Positions 28,628-37,882 of a stretch of 64,000 nucleotides of DNA are shown piece by piece. The DNA is from Dietzia natronolimnaea. GTDB taxonomy: Bacteria > Actinomycetota > Actinomycetes > Mycobacteriales > Mycobacteriaceae. Positions within the stretch are counted from its first letter, which is position 1. Each line of letters starts with the position of its first letter. The DNA is taken from contig NZ_NTGA01000018.1 in NCBI RefSeq assembly GCF_002289575.1, positions 1 to 64,000 of the forward strand, in the 5' to 3' direction. A program made the translations under genes and the position numbers. The notes under the pieces are model-generated. The model had not been told where the DNA came from. It did no database searches and was given only the letters and a program-made list of their open reading frames with translations.

Positions 28628-30487
28628 CTACTTCTTGTCGGCGCTCGACTCCGCGGACAGCGCCGCCACGAAGGCCTCCTGGGGCACGTCCACGCGGCCG
28701 ATCGACTTCATGCGCTTCTTGCCCTCCTTCTGCTTCTCGAGCAGCTTGCGCTTGCGGCTGATGTCGCCGCCGTAGCACTTGGACAGCACGTCCTTGCGGA
28801 TGGCGCGGATGTTCTCGCGGGAGATGATCTTCGCGCCGATCGCCGCCTGGATGGGCACCTCGTACTGCTGACGCGGGATGAGCTCCTTGAGCTTGCCCGT
28901 CATCTTGTTGCCGTAGGCCTGCGCGTAGTCCCGGTGCACGATCGCGGAGAACGCGTCCACGGCCTCGCCTTGCAGCAGAATGTCGACCTTGACCAGATCG
29001 GACGCCTGCTCACCGGCCTCCTCGTAGTCCATCGACGCGTACCCCTTGGTGCGGGACTTGAGCGAGTCGAAGAAGTCGAAGATGATCTCGCCCATCGGCA
29101 TGACGTAGCGCAATTCCACGCGGGTCTCGGACAGGTAGTCCATGCCCTTCATCTCGCCGCGCTTGGACTGGCACAGTTCCATGACGGTGCCCACGAAATC
29201 GCTGGGCACGATGATCGTGCACTTGACGATCGGCTCGAAGATCTCGCGGTGCTTGCCCTCGGGCCAGTACGAGGGGTTGGTGACCTGGTGCTCGGTGCCG
29301 TCCTCGGCGACCACGCGGTACACCACGTTCGGTGCGGTGGAGATCAGGTCGAGGTTGAACTCCCGCTCCAGCCGGTCCCGGGTGATCTCCATGTGCAGCA
29401 GACCCAGGAAACCGCAGCGGAAGCCGAAGCCGAGTGCGACGGAGGTCTCCGGCTCGTAGTCGAGCGACGCGTCGTTGAGCTGCAGCTTGTCCAGGGCGTC
29501 GCGCAGGACCGGGTAGTCCGACCCGTCGATCGGGTATAGCCCGGAGAACACCATGGGGTTGGGCTCTTTGTACCCCGCCAGTGGCTCCTCCGCCCCGCCG
29601 CGGGCGCTGGTGATCGTGTCACCGACCTTCGACTGGCGGACGTCCTTGACCCCGGTGATGAGGTACCCGACCTCGCCCGGGCCCAGCCCCTTGGTGACCT
29701 TGGGTTCCGGCGAGATGATCCCGACCTCGAGCGCCTCGTGCGTCGACCCCGTCGACATCATCCTGACCTTCTCGCGCGGATTCAGCGTGCCGTCGAACAC
29801 CCGGACGTAGGTGACCACGCCGCGGTAGGTGTCGTAGACCGAGTCGAAGATCATGGCGCGGGCGGGGGCGTCGGGGTCGCCCTCGGGCGCCGGGATCACG
29901 TCACACACCCTGTCCAGCAGTTCCTCGACCCCCGCGCCCGTCTTGCCGGACACCCGCAGGACGTCCTCCGGCTCGCACCCCACGATGTGGGAGATCTCCT
30001 CGGCAAACCGGTCAGGGTCCGCCGCCGGGAGATCGATCTTGTTGAGCACCGGGATAATCTCGAGGTCGTTCTCCATGGCCAGGTAGAGGTTGGCCAGCGT
30101 CTGCGCCTCGATCCCCTGCGCGGCGTCCACCAGGAGGATCGCCCCCTCGCACGCCTCGAGAGCGCGGGAGACCTCGTAGGTGAAGTCCACGTGGCCCGGG
30201 GTGTCGATCATGTGCAGTACGATCTCCTCGCCCGCGTGGTCACCGGAGCGCGGCACCCACGGCAGGCGGACGTTCTGCGCCTTGATGGTGATGCCGCGTT
30301 CGCGCTCGATGTCCATGCGGTCGAGGTACTGGGCCCGCATGAGCCGCTCCTCGACGACACCGGTGATCTGCAGCATGCGGTCGGCCAACGTCGACTTGCC
30401 GTGGTCGATGTGCGCGATGATGCAGAAGTTCCTGATCCTGGCGGGATCGGTGAACGTCGTCTCTGCGAAGTTGGGAATCTCGATCAC
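28628..30487 (-). CDS. lepA: Elongation factor 4 (LepA)
   Basis: LepA is a ribosome-bound GTPase acting in initiation and back-translocation. The 619-residue product has the G domain [16 protein letters not shown] (about 26-41), [29 protein letters not shown] and [17 protein letters not shown]. The specific LepA C-terminal domain ends in [33 protein letters not shown]. The start is a GTG with GAGGA right next to it, so an ordinary ribosome site is poorly spaced. The GTG is kept because [27 protein letters not shown] is conserved. Confidence 0.98.
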   Translation of the reverse strand: MIEIPNFAETTFTDPARIRNFCIIAHIDHGKSTLADRMLQITGVVEERLMRAQYLDRMDIERERGITIKAQNVRLPWVPRSGDHAGEEIVLHMIDTPGHVDFTYEVSRALEACEGAILLVDAAQGIEAQTLANLYLAMENDLEIIPVLNKIDLPAADPDRFAEEISHIVGCEPEDVLRVSGKTGAGVEELLDRVCDVIPAPEGDPDAPARAMIFDSVYDTYRGVVTYVRVFDGTLNPREKVRMMSTGSTHEALEVGIISPEPKVTKGLGPGEVGYLITGVKDVRQSKVGDTITSARGGAEEPLAGYKEPNPMVFSGLYPIDGSDYPVLRDALDKLQLNDASLDYEPETSVALGFGFRCGFLGLLHMEITRDRLEREFNLDLISTAPNVVYRVVAEDGTEHQVTNPSYWPEGKHREIFEPIVKCTIIVPSDFVGTVMELCQSKRGEMKGMDYLSETRVELRYVMPMGEIIFDFFDSLKSRTKGYASMDYEEAGEQASDLVKVDILLQGEAVDAFSAIVHRDYAQAYGNKMTGKLKELIPRQQYEVPIQAAIGAKIISRENIRAIRKDVLSKCYGGDISRKRKLLEKQKEGKKRMKSIGRVDVPQEAFVAALSAESSADKK

Positions 30488-30544
30488 TCCTCGGGCGGGC
30501 CCGGGCGTGGCGGGGTGCGGTCCGACCGGGCGATCACCCCATTG

Positions 30545-31285
30545 TCACACGCGCGGACTCCGGACACCCATCACGTACCGCCCCGTGGGGATCGCGTCGA
30601 CCGCTCCGTCCTCGAGGAACCGGGCCGTCGAGGCGGTCATGGCCTCGATGTTGGCGCCCATCCGCTCGTCACTGCCCCGCGAATCGAAGAACACCCCCAG
30701 GTCGCGGGCCGCCTCGATCGGGAAGACCTCCTCGACGATCCCCGCGATCTCCGGCGCCCCCTCGGTCAGTGCGCGGACCACCACGTGCTGGGTGTACCCG
30801 GTGGTCGACTGCGTCTCGATCGCCACCGTGGTGTGCTCCTCGAGCCAGATGCGCAGCCACTCCTCGCGATCCAGACGCCCGGGCCGCCGCAGGAAGGCCA
30901 GATTCGCCATTCCGGGACACCTTCCGTCCTCTCCCGGCCCGGGCACGGGGAGCGGCTCCGACGCGGTGACCGACCACGCGGAGACCGGACCCAGCCCACG
31001 CAATCCGTCGAGGAAGTCGGCACACGCGGAGGCCGAGGCCACCGGCACCCGCGCGCGGACCGCCGCCAGCACCGGTCGCGGGGTCACCTGGACGTCGATC
31101 ATCGCGCCGGCGACCGCCTCGTCGCGGACGTTCACCACGTACTCGCCCACGCCGAGCTCGGCGAGCGGGCCGTCCACCGCCCGGGCGATCTCCGCTCGTA
31201 GGCCCGAGCCGTCGGGAACGGACCCGACCGTGTCGTCCGACCACGCCGAGCCGTCTGACCACACCACCGCGAAGATCACGTCCAT
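30545..31285 (-). CDS. EthD-domain protein
   Basis: The 246-residue protein shows two related halves. The second (about 125-230) fits EthD/dimeric alpha-beta barrel proteins: MANLAFLRRPGRLDREEWLRIWLEEHTTVAIETQSTTGYTQHVV, with a C-terminal FFDSRGSDERMGANIEAM. EthD proteins assist ether-degrading P450s or act in polyketide and quinone chemistry; the role here is unknown. TAGGAT (31294-31299) lies 8 nt before the ATG. The gene is divergent from the PemK-like gene. Confidence 0.75.
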   Translation of the reverse strand: MDVIFAVVWSDGSAWSDDTVGSVPDGSGLRAEIARAVDGPLAELGVGEYVVNVRDEAVAGAMIDVQVTPRPVLAAVRARVPVASASACADFLDGLRGLGPVSAWSVTASEPLPVPGPGEDGRCPGMANLAFLRRPGRLDREEWLRIWLEEHTTVAIETQSTTGYTQHVVVRALTEGAPEIAGIVEEVFPIEAARDLGVFFDSRGSDERMGANIEAMTASTARFLEDGAVDAIPTGRYVMGVRSPRV

Positions 31286-31320
31286 GAGTCGGGATCCTAG
31301 ATGCGGTTACCCTGGCCGAC
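31286..31320. promoter_or_regulatory. Very compact divergent promoter, EthD / PemK genes
   Basis: Only 35 bp separate the starts. TAGGAT on the minus strand (31294-31299) is 8 nt before the EthD ATG. TACCCT on the plus strand (31308-31313) is 7 nt before the PemK ATG. Each -35 region would lie in or near the other gene, so simultaneous binding of two RNA polymerases is unlikely. Confidence 0.4.
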
Positions 31321-31869
31321 ATGGCGATCGACTGGGCCCGGATGGGTCGCACCGCGGCTCGGATGGGCCGCACGTACGGACCGACGGTGGCCCTCGAGGT
31401 GCGACGGCGCCTCGAGGATCGCGGGATCACCGCTCCTCAGACGGCCAGGGCTGTCGGGGCGGGACGGCCCGCCACGACCGGCACCGTGCCCACCGCGAGT
31501 CGCGCGCGGACCCTGTCCTACGCACCGGACCTCGACGGTCGGGCTGACCCCGGGGAGATCGTGTGGACCTGGGTGGAGTTCGAGGAGGCCGACGGACGCG
31601 GGAAGGACCGCCCGGTGCTGGTGGTGGGCCGCGACGGCGATCGCCTGCTCGGACTGATGCTCTCCTCGCAGGCCAGGCGGGACGACGACGAGGGATGGCA
31701 GTCCCTCGGCACCGGGCCGTGGGACACGGAGGACCGACCGAGCTGGGTCCGCCTGGACCGGGTGCTGGACGTCCCCGAGCAGGGCATCCGGCGCGAGGGC
31801 GCGGTCTGCCCCCGCGGGACGTTCGAGCGGGTCGCGGACCGGCTGCGCTCGGACTACGGGTGGCGCTGA
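31321..31869 (+). CDS. PemK/MazF-like family protein, no antitoxin next to it
   Basis: The 182-residue product has a variable, basic N-terminus (1-65). A MazF/PemK-like barrel follows: LDGRADPGEIVWTWVEFEE, GKDRPVLVVGRDGDRLLGLMLSSQ, and later WVRLDRVLDVPEQGIRREGAVCPRGTFERVADRL. The motif GEIVW...DRPVLVV is typical of PemK/MazF endoribonuclease toxins. No small antitoxin gene precedes or follows it; rpsT comes next. It may therefore be a domesticated, non-toxic actinobacterial member. TACCCT 7 nt before the ATG suggests a leaderless mRNA. Confidence 0.7.
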   Translation: MAIDWARMGRTAARMGRTYGPTVALEVRRRLEDRGITAPQTARAVGAGRPATTGTVPTASRARTLSYAPDLDGRADPGEIVWTWVEFEEADGRGKDRPVLVVGRDGDRLLGLMLSSQARRDDDEGWQSLGTGPWDTEDRPSWVRLDRVLDVPEQGIRREGAVCPRGTFERVADRLRSDYGWR

Positions 31870-31894
31870 CGCGGTGAGGGGCGGCCGCCGGGTT

Positions 31895-31923
31895 TTGGCC
31901 GGTGACGCCGCCGCTGGTAAAGT
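31895..31923 (+). promoter_or_regulatory. Promoter of rpsT
   Basis: TTGGCC (31895-31900) and TAAAGT (31918-31923) are separated by exactly 17 bp and lie just after the PemK-like stop. The predicted transcript has a leader of about 105 nt before the rpsT GTG, long enough for S20 autoregulation, though no known motif was identified. Confidence 0.6.
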
Positions 31924-32034
31924 CGGTCGTCGGTGTCCACCGGATCGCGTAGCGCGCGTTCGAGCGGACGAGAGACATGACATCCGATCGACCGGATCCC
32001 CGCGGGGCCGTCGAGACACGACCAAAGGTGACCA

Positions 32035-32295
32035 GTGGCCAACATCAAGTCCCAGAAGAAGCGGAACCTCACCAACGAGCGCAACCGCCTGCGCAACCAG
32101 TCGGTCAAGTCCGCGCTGCGTTCGGCCATCCGCAACCTGCGTGAGGCCACCGAGGCCGGCGACAAGGCCAAGGCCGGCGCCCTCCTCGTCGCGACCTCGC
32201 GTCAGCTCGACAAGGCCGCCACCAAGGGCGTCATCCACAAGAACCAGGCAGCCAACAAAAAGTCGTCGCTCGCCAAGGCCGTCAACTCGCTCTGA
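32035..32295 (+). CDS. rpsT: 30S ribosomal protein S20
   Basis: The 86-residue basic helical protein binds 16S rRNA early in 30S assembly. [26 protein letters not shown] and the ending [18 protein letters not shown] are standard S20 sequence. The start is GTG with AAAGGTGACCA upstream. It has its own promoter and is followed by a strong hairpin. It converges on holA, as in M. tuberculosis. Confidence 0.98.
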   Translation: MANIKSQKKRNLTNERNRLRNQSVKSALRSAIRNLREATEAGDKAKAGALLVATSRQLDKAATKGVIHKNQAANKKSSLAKAVNSL

Positions 32296-32353
32296 GGCGA
32301 CCCGCTCCCCCCGCCGGGAGCACAGCCCCGCGGCGAACACCGCGACGAGGCTC

Positions 32354-32398
32354 CGAGGGCCCACCCCGCACCGATCGAGGTCGCGTGGTGGGCCCTCG
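32354..32398. terminator. Hairpin terminator after rpsT (convergent with holA)
   Basis: CGAGGGCCCACC (32354-32365) and GGTGGGCCCTCG (32387-32398) form a perfect 12-bp stem with a 21-nt loop. No T-run follows. It probably acts for both converging genes. Confidence 0.6.
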
Positions 32399-32453
32399 TC
32401 GCGTTCTCGCCAATCGCGTGGTGGGACCTCGTCGCGTTGTGACCAGTCGCGTT
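32381..32453. repeat. 33-bp-spaced direct repeats between rpsT and holA
   Basis: TCGCGTGGTGGG-C/A-CCTCGTCGCGTT occurs at 32381 and again 33 bp later at 32414; a shorter TCGCGTT copy follows at 32447. The repeat includes the right arm of the terminator stem. It fills the intergenic gap up to the holA stop. Confidence 0.7.
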
Positions 32454-33431
32454 CTACGCCGCGCCCGCCAGCGACCCCACCGCACGGACCGCCCGTTCGA
32501 GTGCGTAGGAGGTGTCCTCCGCCTGACCCTTGACCTCCCCGTTGAGGCGGGCGACCACCTGGAGGGCCCGGCCGAGGGTGTCGATCGACCAGTACCGGGT
32601 CTGCGCGGTGACCTTCTTGACCTTCCACGGGGGCAGCCCCTGACGTGCCAACTCGGCGGGCGGGGTACCCCGTTGCGTGCCCACCATGGCGATGGAGTTC
32701 ACGGCGTCCGCGAGAGCGTCCGCCAACACGACGTGCGGAACCCCGGTGTGCATGGCCCATTCCAGCGCCTCGATCGCCCCGGCCACATCCCCCGTGACCG
32801 CTCGCTCCGCCACGGTGAAACCGCTGACGCCCACGACGCCGGAGTGATAGCGGCGCACCGCCTCGACATCGACCTTCCCCCCCGTGTCGGCCACCAGTTG
32901 GCCGCATGCCGACGCCAGCTGCCTCAGGTCCGTACCCACCGCCTCGACGAGGGCCTCACACGCCTCCGGGGCCACCCGGACGTCGAGGCCACGGAACTCC
33001 GAGCGCACGAATCCCACCACATCCGTGTGACGTGAGATCTTTGCGGCCGCGTGCTCCTGCGCGCCGGCCTTCCGCAGGTCCGGCACGAGCGACTTCGCCC
33101 GGCCGCCGCCGGTGTGTTGAACCACCATGACGGTCCGGTCCGGAAGGTCGACGGCCGCGTCCATCACCGCCGCCTGGGCGTCCTTGCCCAGTTCCGCGGC
33201 CCCGGTGATCACCACGATGCGGGCTTCGCCGAACAGCGACGGCGAGAGCAGTTCGAACAACTGCGACGCACCGACCTCCGGCCCGCCCAGCCGGGAGACC
33301 ACGGGCGGATCCTCCCCCGCGGGCGCCGCCGCCCGGGCGGTCGCCACGACACCGGCCGTGGCGCGCTCGGTGAGGAACTCGTCCTCGCCCAGGACAAGAT
33401 GCAGAGCGGCGGGTGCAGAGCCTGGTGACAT
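32454..33431 (-). CDS. holA: DNA polymerase III delta subunit
   Basis: HolA is the clamp-loader subunit that opens the beta clamp. The 325-residue protein has the usual start HLVLGEDEFLTERAT, central motif ARIVVITGAAELGKDAQ, and C-terminal collar region LPPWKVKKVTAQTRYWSIDTLGRAL. The ATG has GAGGAGCGCAT before it. It follows rpsT in convergent orientation, a conserved arrangement in Corynebacteriales. An SDR gene lies 66 bp upstream in the same direction. Confidence 0.94.
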   Translation of the reverse strand: MSPGSAPAALHLVLGEDEFLTERATAGVVATARAAAPAGEDPPVVSRLGGPEVGASQLFELLSPSLFGEARIVVITGAAELGKDAQAAVMDAAVDLPDRTVMVVQHTGGGRAKSLVPDLRKAGAQEHAAAKISRHTDVVGFVRSEFRGLDVRVAPEACEALVEAVGTDLRQLASACGQLVADTGGKVDVEAVRRYHSGVVGVSGFTVAERAVTGDVAGAIEALEWAMHTGVPHVVLADALADAVNSIAMVGTQRGTPPAELARQGLPPWKVKKVTAQTRYWSIDTLGRALQVVARLNGEVKGQAEDTSYALERAVRAVGSLAGAA

Positions 33432-33497
33432 ATGCGCTCCTCGTCGTCGTCAGATGACATGGTGCCACGCACGTCCGTCAGGCCCGCGCCGCCGCCC

Positions 33498-34427
33498 TCA
33501 TGAACCGGGGTCGGCATCCTCCTCGACCATCCGCGCCCGGGTGTCTCCGTGAACAGCAGTGCCGACGGCCACCGGCTCGTGGATGGCGCCGGCGGTGTCC
33601 GGCACGCGCGCGCCGTTTCCGATCTCGGCCCGGGAGAGCGTTCCCGAGAACCGCTCGGTCAGCTCGCGGAACAGGCGGTGCGAGGTGTGGGCAGCGCGCC
33701 CCTTCGGCCCGACGGGCCGTTCCTGCTCCGGGTTCGTACAGGCGTCGACGATCGCGTCCACGATGAGGTCGGGGTCGTCCATCGCCGTCAGCCGCGGCGC
33801 GTGGCCGGTGTAGTTTCCGACGTGATCCCACCACGGGGTGTCGGCCGCCCAGGGCAGGATCGTGCCGACCTTCACCGTCTCCTCCAACCCGGCCAGTCGC
33901 AGTTCCTCGGTGAGGGAGCGACCGAGGCTCGTGATGCCCGCCTTCACCGCGGAGTAGGTGGACTGATAGGCCAGCGGAACCTCTCCGGCGACCGATCCCA
34001 CGTTGACCAGCACGCCTTCGCCACGGGCCGCAAAACGCCGCAGTGCCACGTGGGCACCGAAGATCATGCCCTTGAGATCCACGTCGACGAGTCGGGCGTG
34101 ATCCGCGAGCGGCACCTCCCAGAACAGGCCCATCACACCGACCGCGGCGTTGTTGATCCACACGTCGATGGGGCCGAAGTGTTCCTCCGCCGCCGCTGCC
34201 AGGTTCTCGACGGCCTCGGGATCGCTGACGTCCGTCGGCACCGCCACGGCAGAACCACCGGACGCGGCGATCCGGGTGGCCACCTCCTCGAGCACCTCGC
34301 CGCGGCGAGCGGCCAGGACGACGTGCGCCCCGCGCGCGCCGAGGGCGATCGCGGCGCCACGGCCGAAGCCGCTGGATGCTCCCGTGACGACGATGATCTT
34401 TCCGTTCAGGTCGTCATTCCTTCTCAT
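33498..34427 (-). CDS. Short-chain dehydrogenase/reductase
   Basis: The 309-residue oxidoreductase has the Rossmann motif TGASSGFGRG (about 15-24), NNAAVG, catalytic Ser in NVGSVAGEV and YSAVK (about 158-162). An extended C-terminus (250-309) is typical of actinobacterial SDRs of unknown substrate that carry DPD-like PxDPxxIVDAIVDA segments. ATG at 34427 is preferred because the fold starts close after it; earlier in-frame ATGs at 34484 and 34529 are possible. It is located between comEC and holA but is probably functionally unrelated. Confidence 0.87.
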   Translation of the reverse strand: MRRNDDLNGKIIVVTGASSGFGRGAAIALGARGAHVVLAARRGEVLEEVATRIAASGGSAVAVPTDVSDPEAVENLAAAAEEHFGPIDVWINNAAVGVMGLFWEVPLADHARLVDVDLKGMIFGAHVALRRFAARGEGVLVNVGSVAGEVPLAYQSTYSAVKAGITSLGRSLTEELRLAGLEETVKVGTILPWAADTPWWDHVGNYTGHAPRLTAMDDPDLIVDAIVDACTNPEQERPVGPKGRAAHTSHRLFRELTERFSGTLSRAEIGNGARVPDTAGAIHEPVAVGTAVHGDTRARMVEEDADPGS

Positions 34428-34560
34428 CAGTCTCACTCGTCCCGTCTCCTCGTCGTGGTCTCGGAGCTGTGCCGTGCGGGCCATGATGCGCGGCGGGGAC
34501 CCCGGACGCATCCGGTACACAAAGGTCACTCCGCGAGCGGCTCCGGATCCGTGCCCGGGG

Positions 34561-36033
34561 TCACCCGGGCGCGACGTCGGGCGACCCCGGCAGGGCCACG
34601 GCGATCCGGGCGACCGTCTCGAGCCACCACAGCGCGGGAGCGCACGCCGCCGCGAGCAGGACCGCCCCGTCCTGCCATACGGGTCCCAGCGCCGCGGCGG
34701 CGGTCCCGAGAACCGTCACCAGCGGCACCACCGGCGCCACCGCGATGTTGGCCGGCAGCGCCCACGGACCCGCCTGAAGGCCGGTGGCCACCAGCACCGG
34801 CAGGGTCGCCAGATGCGCCACCACGCAGACCGCCAGCAGATCCGCGACGGTGGCCGGCATCCACGGACGGCGCAGACGCACGGCCACGGGTCGGGCGGCC
34901 ACCACGAGCGCGGCGGTCGCCGTGACTGACAGGACGAACCCGGCGCCGGTGGCCGTTGTGGGATCGAGCATCGACACCAGCAGCACCACGCCGGCCAGCG
35001 CCGCCAACGGTCGGCCGGTCCGGTGGGAACTGAGCGCGGCCAGGCCGATCGCCCCGGTCCCGGCCGCCCGCAACACCGCGGGCTCCGGACCCACCACCGC
35101 GACGAAACCCGCGAGCGCCAGCCCCGCGGCGAAGATGCGGACGCGCCGCCCCGCTCCCAGCGCGGCGGCGGCCAGGAGCACAGACCCCACCACATAGGTG
35201 GTGTTGGCTCCGGAGACCGCCGCGAGATGAGCCAGCCCCGCGACCCGGAACCCGTCGCGGGTCTCCGTGGACACCCCGCCCTCGTCACCGAGAACGAAGG
35301 ACGGGAGCAACGCCGCCGCTTCACCCTCGAGTGCGCGACCGGAGACCACTCGCAACCGTTCGCGCACCGCGGCCGGGGCCCGGCCGGTCACGCCCGGTTC
35401 CCCGGTCACCCGCGGAGGCGCCAGGGCGCGCAGGGCTGGCGGATCCCCGGGAGAGCGTGGCTCCAGCACCATGACCGAGGTCTGCACCCGCGTCCCCGGT
35501 GGCAGGCCCCGCCACCCCTCCCGGGCCAGGACCACCACGTCGAGGCGGGCCACTCGCGCCGACTGTCCTGATCCGGTGACCTCCACCCGCAGCGGAACCA
35601 TCACCCCGCCGCCGCGGACCGGGCGGTCGAACCCCGTCACCACGCCCTCGACACCCGTCCGGGTGTCGACGAGCGAGACCATCGGATGCGCGGCGAGCGC
35701 GTGTGACCGCGCCGCCTGGACGCCGGCGCCGATCGACCCCAGTGCGCACGCCACCGCGAGTACCCACAGCGCCGTGTGGTCCAGCCGCTCCCGCGCTCCC
35801 ACGGACACCGACCAGGCGACTGCGATCAGCGCCGCGACGAGCAGCACCACCGCGAGTGCGCAGGCCGCCGCCGGCCGCATCCCGAGGGTGACCGCGGTGG
35901 TGACGAACAGCGCGAGCGTCGGAACGACCAATCGGAGGTCACGCGCGGCAGGTGCCCGCGGGGCGGGGGGCTCGGCCGGCGGCTCGGCCGGCAGATCGGC
36001 CGGCAGTTCGGCCGGCAGTTCTCCGGTGCTCAC
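34561..36033 (-). CDS. comEC: ComEC/Rec2-family membrane protein, short form without MBL domain
   Basis: ComEC forms the DNA import channel in competent bacteria. This 490-residue protein begins with a Pro/Ala/Glu-rich cytoplasmic stretch, then membrane helices, the DUF4131-like OB region (VEGVVTGFDRPVRGGGVMVPL) and the Competence domain with FVLGDEGGVS and AHLAAVSGANTTYVVG. It ends soon after the last helices, so the C-terminal metallo-beta-lactamase-like nuclease domain of longer ComEC is missing. A similar short form occurs in mycobacteria. The GTG start overlaps the comEA stop (GTGA). Confidence 0.88.
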   Translation of the reverse strand: MSTGELPAELPADLPAEPPAEPPAPRAPAARDLRLVVPTLALFVTTAVTLGMRPAAACALAVVLLVAALIAVAWSVSVGARERLDHTALWVLAVACALGSIGAGVQAARSHALAAHPMVSLVDTRTGVEGVVTGFDRPVRGGGVMVPLRVEVTGSGQSARVARLDVVVLAREGWRGLPPGTRVQTSVMVLEPRSPGDPPALRALAPPRVTGEPGVTGRAPAAVRERLRVVSGRALEGEAAALLPSFVLGDEGGVSTETRDGFRVAGLAHLAAVSGANTTYVVGSVLLAAAALGAGRRVRIFAAGLALAGFVAVVGPEPAVLRAAGTGAIGLAALSSHRTGRPLAALAGVVLLVSMLDPTTATGAGFVLSVTATAALVVAARPVAVRLRRPWMPATVADLLAVCVVAHLATLPVLVATGLQAGPWALPANIAVAPVVPLVTVLGTAAAALGPVWQDGAVLLAAACAPALWWLETVARIAVALPGSPDVAPG

Positions 36034-37001
36034 ACCGAGACCAGGGGCCGTAGTCGGGCGAGCGTGACCGGGCCGATGCCGTCGACCTCGGCCAGCTGAT
36101 CGATGCTCGCGAACGACCCGTTGGCCGCGCGCCAGGCCAGGATCGAGGAGGCGGTCACCGGCCCCACCCCGGGCAGGGTCTCGAGGGTCGTGGCGTCCGC
36201 CGTATTGAGGTCGACCAGTCCCCCGCCCGACGGCGGCGCGCCGGGCGCGGTCCCCGCCGCCGGCGCCGGGGCCGGGGCTCCGTCCACGGGCGGGTCGCCG
36301 GCCCCGACGATCCCGCTCCGCGGGCCGCGGGGGCCGTCGGGCCCCGGCGCCAGTCCCACCAGGATCTGCTCGCCGTCGGCCACTTTCCGTGCCAGGTTGA
36401 GGCCGTCGCGGTCCCCGCCGTCCAGAACCCCACCGGCACTGTCGAGGGCGTCCGCCACCCGAGCGCCCGGGGCCAGTGTGACCAACCCACTGCGCCCGAC
36501 CAGACCCACGACGGAGACCACGACGGGCCCCGCGGACCCGTCGTTTCCGGGCCCGGCCGCCCCGGCCGGGTCCATCGCGGTCGGATGCACCCCGGTCCCG
36601 GCCGGGGTCTGGGGCGAACCCGATGCCGACGAGCCGTCCGCCGGGACGGTCACGCCCGGGGTGGCCAACGGGAGTTCCGGCACCGGCGCGCCCTCTGGCA
36701 CCGCGGACAGCAGACGGTGAACTGAGAATCCACCGAGGCCCAGCACCACCACGACCAGGGCGATTCCCGCGATCCTGTCCGGGGCCCACCGGACCCGGCG
36801 CCACCACGGGGGGTCGGCCCAGGCCGCCGGGTCCGGGCGTTCGGGTGGCACCCGTTCAGGTCGCCTGCCGTCCGCCTCCGCATCCGCCCAGGGGACGGGC
36901 GCCCGCTCCGCCTGCGCGGTCACGCTCGAGAGCCTGCGCAGGGCGGCCTCGCGGGCCGGGTCGCCGGTGTCCGCGGGACGAGTCCGGGTGTCGGGGAACA
37001 T
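36030..37001 (-). CDS. comEA: ComEA-family DNA-binding protein
   Basis: The 323-residue protein has one N-terminal transmembrane helix (IAGIALVVVVLGLGGFSVHRLL, about 78-100). A SLBB domain (VVVSVVGLVGRSGLVTLAPGARVADALDSAGG) and C-terminal helix-hairpin-helix repeats (VDLNTADATTLETLPGVGPVTASSILAWRAANGSFASIDQLAEVDGIGPVTLARL) lie outside the membrane. ComEA binds incoming double-stranded DNA. The linkers are Pro/Gly/Ala rich. TAGTTT 6 nt before the ATG suggests a leaderless mRNA. It is coupled to comEC by GTGA. Natural competence is not proven for this group. Confidence 0.9.
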   Translation of the reverse strand: MFPDTRTRPADTGDPAREAALRRLSSVTAQAERAPVPWADAEADGRRPERVPPERPDPAAWADPPWWRRVRWAPDRIAGIALVVVVLGLGGFSVHRLLSAVPEGAPVPELPLATPGVTVPADGSSASGSPQTPAGTGVHPTAMDPAGAAGPGNDGSAGPVVVSVVGLVGRSGLVTLAPGARVADALDSAGGVLDGGDRDGLNLARKVADGEQILVGLAPGPDGPRGPRSGIVGAGDPPVDGAPAPAPAAGTAPGAPPSGGGLVDLNTADATTLETLPGVGPVTASSILAWRAANGSFASIDQLAEVDGIGPVTLARLRPLVSV

Positions 37002-37051
37002 GGGGCGAAACTAGACCGGCGCGCTCCCCGGCCAGACCCCGGAGAGGTCCC

Positions 37052-37882
37052 TCAGGTGCCGTCCTGTGGAGCGACGGCGGGGATGGGGAATGCGGTGTCG
37101 ACGAGGTCGGTCACCGAGACACCCACTGTCCCGGGCCCCAGGTGCCAGGCCAGGACCTCGTCGAACTCGACGACGAGGACCCGCTCGGGGAACGGGGTCT
37201 CCTTGCGGATCTCGGTGGCCATCTCCCGGGCCCGCTCCGGTGCCTCGTGGTGGTGGACCACCACCAGGACGTCGCCCCGACTGATCTCGTCGCGAAGCAG
37301 CCCGCGCAGCCTCTCGTGGGCCTTGGTCGTGGTCCTGGCCTTGGCGGCGAGGTCGACCGAACCACCCTTCAGCACGATGATCGGGCGCATGGCCAGCGCG
37401 CTGCCGAAGATCGCCGCGAGGGCACTGATGCGGCCGCCCCGGCGCAGGCTCTCCAGGGACTCCAGGGCGGCGAAGGTGGACGCCCCCCGGCAGAGGCGTT
37501 CGGCGAGCTCGTAGGTTCCGGACAGGCCCAGGCCGTTGTTCGCCGCCCAGGCGCACTGGGCCACCGCGGCACCGAACGCCATCCCCGCACACCGGGAGTC
37601 CGAGACCAGGACCCGGCCACCGAATCTCGTGGCGGCGTCGGCGGCGGACTCCCACGTGCGGGACAGTTCGCGCGACAAGTGGACGGAGACGATGCCCGTG
37701 CAGTCCGGGTCGTCGAAGAGTTCCTGGTAGATCGCGGTCAGCTCGTCCGGGGTGACCGCGGCCGTCGAGACCGCCCTGTCGCCCTCCTCGACGACGTGCA
37801 GACCCACGACGGTGATGCCGAACTCGCGGACCCACTCCTCGGGGAGGTCGGCGCTCGAGTCGGTGACCAGCCTGATGGTCAT
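37052..37882 (-). CDS. DegV-family fatty-acid-binding protein
   Basis: The 276-residue protein starts MTIRLVTDSSADLPEEW, a canonical DegV opening, and has SVHLSRELSRTWESA, VLVSDSRCAGMAFG and SLESLRRGGRIS. DegV/FakB proteins bind single fatty acids, and FakB hands them to the kinase FakA; no fakA is seen here. The start codon overlaps the stop of the phosphatase gene (ATGA). A longer open frame upstream is spurious. comEA lies 50 bp downstream. Confidence 0.92.
   Translation of the reverse strand: MTIRLVTDSSADLPEEWVREFGITVVGLHVVEEGDRAVSTAAVTPDELTAIYQELFDDPDCTGIVSVHLSRELSRTWESAADAATRFGGRVLVSDSRCAGMAFGAAVAQCAWAANNGLGLSGTYELAERLCRGASTFAALESLESLRRGGRISALAAIFGSALAMRPIIVLKGGSVDLAAKARTTTKAHERLRGLLRDEISRGDVLVVVHHHEAPERAREMATEIRKETPFPERVLVVEFDEVLAWHLGPGTVGVSVTDLVDTAFPIPAVAPQDGT

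Noticed and set aside
31977-32034. Possible leader ORF before rpsT
   Set aside because: An ATG occurs at 31977 but the frame runs through rpsT out of phase with no coupling stop, so there is no sign of a real peptide.
34561-36807. Long ComEC version starting in comEA
   Set aside because: The additional 250 residues are a shifted reading of comEA; the GTGA overlap gives the natural start at 36033.
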